Assembly (NCBI GenBank): GCA_012519365.1
Contig: JAAYQH010000074.1
Span: forward strand, 1-7,203
Length of the DNA stretch: 7,203 nucleotides
Direction of reading: 5' to 3'
From: Planctomycetota bacterium
GTDB taxonomy: Bacteria; Planctomycetota; Phycisphaerae; Sedimentisphaerales; Anaerohalosphaeraceae
The notes beneath the pieces are model-generated. The model saw nothing but the letters and a program-made list of their open reading frames with translations, was not told where the DNA came from and made no database searches. The position numbers and the translations under genes were made by a program. Every line of letters starts with the position of its first letter. Position 1 is the first letter of the stretch. Positions 1 through 5,379 of this stretch are shown in pieces.

Positions 1-1141
1 CCTGGGGCGTTTCCGCTGCGCCCATGATAAATCGCGCCGGACCTTGCCCGACCAGCCGCAGCCCCGCCGTCTTGTCCAAATGGGCCGGCAATTGATAATC
101 CCCGGCGTTCAACGTCCAATGCGCCAGCAGACGCTTGACCGTCAGCCGTGCCGGCTCAGACTGAATCACAAACCCTCCCTCCGACGTTACCACACAAACA
201 TACACACCCTCATCATCGCCAGCGACAGCGAACAAATGCAGCGCCGTATACCATTGCTCCTCAACCGCATCATACCTCACCGTAATCGCCGAAAAACCGT
301 CAACTGCCTCCATCAGCGTTATTTCACTGCCCCTCAGACGAAACCACTGGACCGTCGGCGTTCCACCGCTGATAAATCGTGCCTCAAAGAAAGCCCCATG
401 CCCTTCCAAAACCGCCGCATCTGCCGGCTGGCCCTGCGAAACAAAGGCCGCATCCTGCTCACGCTCTTCAAGACAAAAATAGGCGACCCGACCGGTCGTC
501 CCTATATTGGCCCGCGCCAAGCCCACCGCAGCGATATCCGGTCGTGTCGTGTACGAATGCGTACGAACGGTTTGCCACACGATTTGATCGGTCCTCTTTT
601 GTTGCCATTCCACAGACCACGCCGCCTGCCGCGTATCCAGCACAATGGCAAAATCAACATCCGCCGATCGATCCAGCGTCGGAATATCGGCCCCGCCAAC
701 AGTGCCCGGCCCCGTGAAGGCCTGATCGGGCGCAGCGGCCTGATCGCCGCGCCGAAGCATCCACGGCCCCCCGGCGGTCGCCCCTTCAATAAACCGATCC
801 GAATTGGTTCCCCGCGACGTACTGGAACCGGCGGCAAACCCCAACGCCAGCCAGTCGCCGTTGCCTGTTACCTCAGTCAGACGCGCGCTCAAACGATACA
901 CCGCCCCTGTGCGAGGCACAAACGGCAGCGTCGCCGAACTGTAACTGCCCGCCGTCCCGTCGGCTCGCCAGTCGCTGTGAGCTATCCAGACACTCTGCCC
1001 CGTATCCGGCGCCAGCCCATTCAGCGATACCTGCCGGGATCCGTTAAAATGATGCTCATAAATAACCGCCCCCGACGCAACCGCTACACATAAAATAAGC
1101 CACACCCCGCCGAGATCCACCCATCTATGTAATAAAATCAT
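1..1141 (-). CDS. Secreted Ig-like/LamG-type protein, N-terminal 380 residues (runs off left edge)
   Basis: An open minus-strand frame starts at ATG 1141 and stays open for 380 codons to the window edge, so the C-terminus is missing. Residues 1-25 look like a signal peptide: charged start, hydrophobic GGVWLILCVAVASGA, then VIYEHHF. Residues 26-225 align by eye with the N-terminal domain of the protein at 3145-5358. Shared landmarks are VIY, a LNG.AP motif, RADG/KADG, LPF.P.(D/T)G, DW(I/L)A(M/L)GF, a WML(S/R)R stretch and F.GPGT. Residues ~230-336 are an Ig-like domain (VQWF; DDEGVYVCVV). A LamG-like domain begins at ~338 (RLLAHWTL). The FN3-like domain of the paralogue is absent. The start has a poor ribosome site (GGGGGG 11 bases upstream), so translation may be coupled to the pseudopilin gene 35 bp upstream. 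Probable role: exported surface or glycan-binding protein; ligand unknown. Confidence 0.85.
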   Translation of the reverse strand, partial: MILLHRWVDLGGVWLILCVAVASGAVIYEHHFNGSRQVSLNGLAPDTGQSVWIAHSDWRADGTAGSYSSATLPFVPRTGAVYRLSARLTEVTGNGDWLALGFAAGSSTSRGTNSDRFIEGATAGGPWMLRRGDQAAAPDQAFTGPGTVGGADIPTLDRSADVDFAIVLDTRQAAWSVEWQQKRTDQIVWQTVRTHSYTTRPDIAAVGLARANIGTTGRVAYFCLEEREQDAAFVSQGQPADAAVLEGHGAFFEARFISGGTPTVQWFRLRGSEITLMEAVDGFSAITVRYDAVEEQWYTALHLFAVAGDDEGVYVCVVTSEGGFVIQSEPARLTVKRLLAHWTLNAGDYQLPAHLDKTAGLRLVGQGPARFIMGAAETPQ

Positions 1142-1176
1142 CGAAAAATATACCCCCCAACATCCGGCCGGACAGG

Positions 1177-2016
1177 TTATCGAGCCGGCAGTTGAATCTC
1201 TGTTTCGGGATACTGATAATTCGCGTGCCAAGGTTGGCTCCAAAGATCTTCAAGCCGAATCGCGTCCACATGTAAATCCCGATAGATAAGATTAACATGC
1301 CGACCATGACGCATAATACAAAATCGCGCCATATGATTATTCACATCCTCCAAAGAAGAAATGGCCTCACCCGTTTCGCCCCCGTATAAATCCCTCGGAA
1401 CAGGATTCGTCCCACGCGGCCAACCAATCGTCCAAATCGCATCTCCGAACAACGGTACATTGGGAGACACCCGCAGCCAATTCTTATAAAAATACGGGGC
1501 AAAATTCGCGTCTTGTTCATAAAGATAATCATACCCAATCCAGCCGTTGATAGCATAACCGCCCAGTGTGGAAATCTCAGTGTTGCGTCGCCATTCCCAC
1601 GGACGATCTGCCGCCCCCCATTGGCCGGAAGGATTTGCACGCAGTGGGTCCTGCTCAAAACGTCCGACCGGAGTGGCCGGACACAGCAGGACATCTATTG
1701 TTTCGCCCAGTCGATACTGTTGGCCGTAATGGCCTTCGCCGATATAATCAGCAATCTTACCCATCCAGTACAAATTTTGCTCCTCAAAACTGCCGTTGTT
1801 ACGAATCGGAAACCGGCGATAATTAGTGCTCATCTGATACATCTCAAACGCCTTGCCTATTTGTCCAAGCTGAGCGGCACACACGGTGCGCTCGGCAGCC
1901 TGACGCGCTTTCTTCAGCGAGGGCACAACAATTGACAATAGCATCGCAATAATGGCGATAACGACCAATAATTCAATCAACGTAAACGCTTTTTGAGAGT
2001 TTACTCTAATTTTCAT
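1177..2016 (-). CDS. Pseudopilin: type II secretion / type IV pilin-like protein with H-X9-D motif
   Basis: This 279-residue protein has a class III prepilin signal: short basic leader, predicted cleavage QKA|FTLIELL (A10/F11) and the conserved Glu at +5 of the mature protein. A hydrophobic helix of about 20 residues follows (VVIAIIAMLLSIVVP). It would be inserted in the inner membrane, processed by a prepilin peptidase and assembled by a type II secretion or type IV pilus-like machine. A VLLCPAT motif lies near residue 112. Near the C-terminus, RHG...NLIYRDLHV matches the planctomycete 'H-X9-DG' pattern with Leu for Gly (H237, D247), followed by a DLW...WH ending. I chose ATG 2016 because AGGGAA sits 8 bases upstream. 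An in-frame TTG at 2022 is too close to that site. No pilus or secretion ATPase is nearby, so its partners must be elsewhere. Its cargo or role is unknown. Confidence 0.9.
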   Translation of the reverse strand: MKIRVNSQKAFTLIELLVVIAIIAMLLSIVVPSLKKARQAAERTVCAAQLGQIGKAFEMYQMSTNYRRFPIRNNGSFEEQNLYWMGKIADYIGEGHYGQQYRLGETIDVLLCPATPVGRFEQDPLRANPSGQWGAADRPWEWRRNTEISTLGGYAINGWIGYDYLYEQDANFAPYFYKNWLRVSPNVPLFGDAIWTIGWPRGTNPVPRDLYGGETGEAISSLEDVNNHMARFCIMRHGRHVNLIYRDLHVDAIRLEDLWSQPWHANYQYPETEIQLPAR

Positions 2017-2024
2017 TTTCAAAA

Positions 2025-2030
2025 TTCCCT
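2025..2030 (-). promoter_or_regulatory. Ribosome binding site of the pseudopilin gene
   Basis: AGGGAA on the minus strand lies 8 bases before ATG 2016 and only about 2-3 bases before the alternative TTG 2022. It therefore decides the start in favour of the ATG. Confidence 0.6.
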
Positions 2031-2046
2031 TTTTTGCAGATATCCC

Positions 2047-2078
2047 AAAAAAAACCTCATAAATTGCCGCTGATTTAT
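2047..2078 (-). promoter_or_regulatory. AT-rich inverted repeat followed by T8 in the pseudopilin leader
   Basis: On the minus strand ATAAAT (2078-2073), an 8-base loop and ATTTAT (2064-2059) form a perfect 6-bp inverted repeat. After GAGG comes a run of eight T (2054-2047), about 30 bases before ATG 2016. It could be a weak attenuator-like leader structure or a binding site for a dimeric regulator. The stem is all A/T, so stability is low and chance occurrence is possible. Confidence 0.25.
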
Positions 2079-2186
2079 TCCCCCGTCACTCAACGCCCTC
2101 CCTGCGAAAAACGCATTTCCGACGTGTCACACACTGTTTACATGTCCCTTTGCTGTACGCCAAATATACGCAGTTGCTTAAAAAAT

Positions 2187-2216
2187 ATTATCTCACATTT
2201 TTTACTGCATTTTCAG
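2187..2216 (-). promoter_or_regulatory. Possible sigma-70-type promoter for pseudopilin and following gene
   Basis: On the minus strand CTGAAA (2216-2211, 4 of 6 matches to TTGACA) is followed after 18 bases by GATAAT (2192-2187, 5 of 6 matches to TATAAT). It lies downstream of the hairpin at 2233-2260. It would give a leader of about 165 bases before the pseudopilin start. Planctomycete promoters often match the E. coli consensus poorly, so this is only a candidate. Confidence 0.3.
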
Positions 2217-2232
2217 TACAACTTGGGTGGGT

Positions 2233-2260
2233 ATGGGCCGGGCACATCCACCCGACCCAT
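2233..2260 (-). terminator. Hairpin terminator candidate after the PEP-CTERM gene
   Basis: In the minus-strand RNA a 10-bp stem, AUGGGUCGGG with CCCGGCCCAU, closes an 8-base loop. It begins 29 bases after the PEP-CTERM stop. Nine pairs are Watson-Crick and one is U.G. In the plus-strand RNA the same position would be a C.A mismatch, which points to use on the minus strand. There is no U tract directly after it. It may therefore be a non-canonical terminator or a 3'-end mRNA stabiliser. Confidence 0.5.
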
Positions 2261-2289
2261 GCTCACCCGTTCTTTAAATGCTTCACTGG

Positions 2290-2985
2290 TTACGCACGAC
2301 GCCGACGCAGCAGTCCCAAACCACCCAGCCCCAGCAGAGCCAGCGTGGCCGGTTCCGGCACGACACGGAAATTATCGAGACTGCCCAGTTCACCGGCACC
2401 GCGAACATCGGCATAAACGCCAACAACCGTCCCCGCGTTGGGATAAGCCGGCGTGCGAGTCGCCAAGACAACCCGATCGGAGCCGATGTAATACCCCGCC
2501 TCATACATGTTATCGGCAATCCGAGCGATAAACAGCGTATCCAGCGGCACCGTGTCCCAGACGCCAACCAGGCCGTACTCGGCGGTTCCATCAAACCCCC
2601 GCGTGAAGACTTGACCATTATTGCGCCCGTACACAGCGATATAGTCCTTACGAACAAGGGCAGTCGGTTCAGTACCGCCCACATACAGCCCCAGATCCTG
2701 CGAGCCGGACCCCAGGAAAAAATCCACCTGAAGCTCCTGGCCCACCTCCAGCGCCAGGCCGTTGTAGATCATCGCATACTGCTCGATACCGTCATACGCC
2801 GTGGTATGAAGCTGCAGCTTTCCGTCCACGATTTGCCACGAAGCCGCGTTGGACCCGCCGCCATTGGCGTCCAGAATAACGGTACTGGTCCAGTTGCTCA
2901 GATCACCTTCGGAATCGTCGATGATCGCGGCCTGCGTCGCCACACTCATCACACACACCACTGCCAACAAACTTAATCTCTTCAT
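2290..2985 (-). CDS. PEP-CTERM sorting-domain protein (exported surface protein)
   Basis: This 231-residue protein begins with a clear signal peptide (MKRLSLLAVVCVMSVATQAA, cut near residue 20). It ends with a PEP-CTERM tripartite signal: V-P-E-P at 209-212, a Gly/Leu-rich hydrophobic helix (ATLALLGLGGLGLL, 213-226) and RRRR near the end. In known systems such tails are cut by an exosortase after passage through the membrane, releasing or anchoring the protein at the cell surface. The body (21-205) is rich in beta-strand patterns and begins IIDDSEGDLSNW. It resembles the jelly-roll/LamG-like domains common in planctomycete PEP-CTERM proteins, but I cannot assign a ligand. The ATG at 2985 has GGAGG 8 bases upstream. 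Hairpins on both sides suggest its own transcription unit. No exosortase gene is in the window. Confidence 0.92.
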   Translation of the reverse strand: MKRLSLLAVVCVMSVATQAAIIDDSEGDLSNWTSTVILDANGGGSNAASWQIVDGKLQLHTTAYDGIEQYAMIYNGLALEVGQELQVDFFLGSGSQDLGLYVGGTEPTALVRKDYIAVYGRNNGQVFTRGFDGTAEYGLVGVWDTVPLDTLFIARIADNMYEAGYYIGSDRVVLATRTPAYPNAGTVVGVYADVRGAGELGSLDNFRVVPEPATLALLGLGGLGLLRRRRA

Positions 2986-2993
2986 CGTTTAGT

Positions 2994-2998
2994 CCTCC
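2994..2998 (-). promoter_or_regulatory. Ribosome binding site of the PEP-CTERM gene
   Basis: GGAGG on the minus strand lies 8 bases before ATG 2985. The same motif and spacing precede the chosen start of the LamG protein gene at 5358, which supports both start choices. Confidence 0.75.
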
Positions 2999-3106
2999 AC
3001 AAAACAGGGACACCTATTGTTCCGAGACAAGCCCGCTGCCTGCCTCTTTGTACTTGCCATCATCAACGTCAATACAGCCTGACCGTGCGGCTCAGCGTCC
3101 GACCAA

Positions 3107-3131
3107 AGCGAAGGGCACAGAACCCCTCGCT
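3107..3131 (-). terminator. Hairpin terminator candidate after the large LamG gene
   Basis: In the minus-strand RNA a 9-bp stem, AGCGAGGGG with CCCUUCGCU, encloses a 7-base loop and starts 13 bases after the stop at 3145. One pair is G.U; on the plus strand it would be an A.C mismatch, so the minus strand is the likely user. Only a very short U stretch follows. It probably marks the end of the sigma factor-FecR-LamG transcription unit, though partial read-through into the PEP-CTERM gene is possible. Confidence 0.5.
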
Positions 3132-3144
3132 CCAGCCGGTATAC

Positions 3145-5358
3145 TTATGGATTCGGATATAAGCCGCTGTCAAGCCAATGTCTTGCAAACTCCGCAAAGT
3201 CCGCCAGGTCAACCACACAGTCCGTGTTAAAATCAAACTCAGACGCAAACTCATCGATACACGGACGGTTGCCGCTGACCTCATAGTACAACTCTGCCAC
3301 ACCGTACTTGTCCTTGGCGTAGTTATACACCCGCACGTCGTCAATCGCCCCGCCATAGAACGACGAAAGAACCTGCCTGTCAGCCGTCGAACGCCCTGCT
3401 CCCAGCAGCACGCCATACTGCCAGTCAAGAAACTCCTGAGGCGTTCCGGCCGCGATAGAAGCAACCGCTACCCCATCAATATACAAATCGATATGGCTGC
3501 CGGCCTTCCACGTCGTAACCACATGATGCCACTCGTCCATCAAATTTTCGGTTCCGCCCTGAACGGTTCCCATTTCATAATACGCCCCGTCAATCGGCTC
3601 ACCGCGAACAACCATACGAATTTGACTGGTCGAACTCATCGAAAACGAAAAACCAGTCGTCCCAATGCCCGCATCCTCTGGGTTTTCTCTGATATTCTCA
3701 TTGAAGTTGCTCATCAGAGTCATCGGCATCAGCGTTCTGGCCGGCTTAATCCACATACTGATCGTGCCGGTCTCCAGCCCGTTGCCCGGCCCGGCCTTCG
3801 GAAACGCATCACGGCTCAAATCAATAGACTGACCGCGCGTATTATCCGTCGGCGCCGCCCGCAGCGAAACCGCAGCCTCACCGGCAATGCCCTCTACAAA
3901 CCCCAGGGTGGGGTAATTCGGGTCATTGCTCATCGGCGTACCGCTCGGCCCGCCCATCCAATCCTCAAAGTTGTTTTCAAACGCATAATGCGCCAGCAAG
4001 TGTTTGACTGCCAGCGAGACTTTTCGGCTTTCTGCTGTCTCAGAGGAACTGTTGCTGATAATACAGTAATACCGGCTCTGGTCCTCCGGCGACACGTCTT
4101 TAATAATCAGCGTGCTGGTATGCTGAATCTGATCCGCCTCAAGCGAAACCGCATACTTGTCCGGATCTGCAACAATTCCCGCCTCGTCATTGAGCGGCAG
4201 ATCCTCTGCGCCATCGACCGCCTTCATCCAGACCACCGCAGCCGGCGAATAACTCTCAAACGCCACGGTAAAAACAGCCTCCGTGCCGGGGTCCGCTTCC
4301 GTAATGACCGGCTCCTGGGTAATCAGCGGCACCGATCGAAGCGTTGAAAACTGCCACACATTGCCGATCACTTCCTTGCCGGAACTAAGGATATGATCAA
4401 CCCGCCAAAAGACATGCTGATCCGTTCCGATATACACCGCCCCGTCCGCCGGATAACGCACAGGCTCATCCGAATCGGCCACTATCACCTGCACCGAACC
4501 TGGCCCGACCACATTCGGTTCATCCGGCGCATAGTCCAGCGGATAGGCACTATAGGACAGACGATGCTCGAGAATCAACGCATTCGGTTCATCCGGCGAC
4601 ATCGGATCGCGGGCCTTATTCCACGAAAACACCACATCCGGCAGCAGCCCCGTCGCACCGTCAACCGGAGAAGGATTCCACGCCACACACGGAATACCAG
4701 CCAACTTAAAGGAGCTAATCGTCCCCGTTGTGCGATTGGTGGACAGGGCCACATAATTCAACAGTCCCTTATCCCCCTCGGCCACCTCCACCGTGCGCGC
4801 CAGCGACCCGTCAAAGTACCAGCTGACCGTCCACGTCGCCGCCGTCGTATTCAAGACAATCTTAAGATCATTGGCACTGCGCGTGGGCGCATCTTGCCCG
4901 CCGCCGGTACCGGGCCCCACAAACGTCTGATCATTCAGCGTCGCCCCCGCCACACGACTCAACATCCAATACCGCGGATTTCGCTCGCCATTGTCGTTGA
5001 AAAAACGACTGTTAGGCACGGTGTTTAACTCCGTAAATCCCATCGCAATCCAGTCGTTGCCCGTATCGCTTTGGGTCATATCCACATACGCCGTCAATTC
5101 ATAAATGTAGCCGTCTTGCGGAGAAAACGGCAGATAGGCCGACCCGCCGAACGGCACACCGTCCCACACGACCGAACCGTCCGCCTTAAAATCGTCTCCT
5201 GCCACCCACGTCACACCGGCAGGGGCAATACTCGGCGCCCGCCCATTGAGCAGCGTATCTGCCGGTCCGTCAAAATTTTCCTGATAAATCACCGTCGACG
5301 CACCGGCCGCACCGGCCAGCACAATCGCCATCAGAACAAAACCTGTCTTTTTTCTCAT
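3145..5358 (-). CDS. Large secreted protein: jelly-roll, FN3/Ig-like, Ig-like, LamG and dockerin-like tail
   Basis: This 737-residue protein is probably secreted and involved in glycan or surface binding. No catalytic domain is recognised. Numbering from the chosen ATG 5358: signal peptide 1-21 (MRKKTGFVLMAIVLAGAAGA); N-terminal jelly-roll-like domain ~22-222; FN3/Ig-like domain ~223-342 (AWNPSPVDGATG...VFSW; HVFWRVD); Ig-like domain ~343-451 (VVWMK; PEDQSRYYCII), lacking the first canonical Cys; LamG/concanavalin-like domain ~454-694 (LLAHYAFE, GTISMWIKP, EWHHVVTTW, YIDG, GAIDDVRVYNYA); dockerin-like tail ~699-732. The tail has one EF-hand-like loop with D709, N711, D713, D717 and D720. An ATG at 5373 overlaps the GGAGG ribosome site, so 5358 is preferred. 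The gene follows the FecR gene by 21 bp and is presumably co-transcribed with it. It is paralogous to the gene at 1-1141. Confidence 0.9.
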   Translation of the reverse strand: MRKKTGFVLMAIVLAGAAGASTVIYQENFDGPADTLLNGRAPSIAPAGVTWVAGDDFKADGSVVWDGVPFGGSAYLPFSPQDGYIYELTAYVDMTQSDTGNDWIAMGFTELNTVPNSRFFNDNGERNPRYWMLSRVAGATLNDQTFVGPGTGGGQDAPTRSANDLKIVLNTTAATWTVSWYFDGSLARTVEVAEGDKGLLNYVALSTNRTTGTISSFKLAGIPCVAWNPSPVDGATGLLPDVVFSWNKARDPMSPDEPNALILEHRLSYSAYPLDYAPDEPNVVGPGSVQVIVADSDEPVRYPADGAVYIGTDQHVFWRVDHILSSGKEVIGNVWQFSTLRSVPLITQEPVITEADPGTEAVFTVAFESYSPAAVVWMKAVDGAEDLPLNDEAGIVADPDKYAVSLEADQIQHTSTLIIKDVSPEDQSRYYCIISNSSSETAESRKVSLAVKHLLAHYAFENNFEDWMGGPSGTPMSNDPNYPTLGFVEGIAGEAAVSLRAAPTDNTRGQSIDLSRDAFPKAGPGNGLETGTISMWIKPARTLMPMTLMSNFNENIRENPEDAGIGTTGFSFSMSSTSQIRMVVRGEPIDGAYYEMGTVQGGTENLMDEWHHVVTTWKAGSHIDLYIDGVAVASIAAGTPQEFLDWQYGVLLGAGRSTADRQVLSSFYGGAIDDVRVYNYAKDKYGVAELYYEVSGNRPCIDEFASEFDFNTDCVVDLADFAEFARHWLDSGLYPNP

Positions 5359-5366
5359 AACATCAG

Positions 5367-5371
5367 CCTCC
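5367..5371 (-). promoter_or_regulatory. Ribosome binding site deciding the LamG gene start
   Basis: GGAGG (minus strand) lies 8 bases before ATG 5358 and overlaps the upstream in-frame ATG at 5373. That ATG therefore cannot use it and has no good site of its own. Starting at 5358 also gives a signal peptide beginning MRKK rather than MEADVMRKK. Confidence 0.7.
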
Positions 5372-5379
5372 ATAAAAAG

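Larger units (their letters stand above)
2017..2289 (-). other. Intergenic spacer between PEP-CTERM and pseudopilin genes
   Basis: This 273-bp spacer is the longest non-coding stretch in the window. Read on the minus strand it holds, in order: a GC-rich hairpin shortly after the PEP-CTERM stop (2233-2260), a possible -35/-10 pair (2187-2216), an AT-rich inverted repeat (2059-2078) followed by eight T residues (2054-2047), and the ribosome site of the pseudopilin gene (2030-2025). The plus-strand open frame crossing it has no recognisable protein features. It most likely separates two transcription units. Confidence 0.6.

Noticed and set aside
44..1093. 349-codon plus-strand open frame
   Set aside because: It is antisense to the LamG-type gene. 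The product is rich in Arg, Pro and His with no recognisable domain or signal, as expected for a shadow of a GC-rich gene.
2020..2022. TTG start for the pseudopilin
   Set aside because: It is only about 3 bases from the ribosome site; ATG 2016 has proper spacing and still keeps the whole prepilin leader.
2106..2118. Small perfect hairpin TGCG-TTTTT-CGCA (minus strand) in the spacer
   Set aside because: The stem is only 4 bp, so chance occurrence is likely and no function can be supported.
2034..2531. 165-codon plus-strand open frame crossing the intergenic spacer
   Set aside because: It overlaps the end of the PEP-CTERM gene antisense, and the product has no recognisable features.
3000..3023. 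GGAAC motif (minus strand) as an ECF-type -35 element before the PEP-CTERM gene
   Set aside because: No matching -10 element is found 16-17 bases downstream, and a start there would fall almost on the ATG.
3044..3072. TTGACG (minus strand) as a -35 element for the PEP-CTERM gene
   Set aside because: The nearest -10-like sequence (TACAAA) is only 14 bases away, too short for a sigma-70 promoter.
3069..3464. 131-codon minus-strand open frame overlapping the end of the large LamG gene
   Set aside because: It lies in another frame of the same strand. Its composition is that of an out-of-frame reading, and the dockerin-like tail confirms the other frame.
3178..4347. 389-codon plus-strand open frame
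   Set aside because: It is antisense to the large LamG protein gene, with Arg/His-rich composition and no domain pattern. The minus strand has clear LamG and dockerin-like motifs.
5371..5373. Upstream ATG as start of the large LamG protein
   Set aside because: It overlaps the GGAGG ribosome site that serves ATG 5358 and would put acidic residues before the signal peptide.
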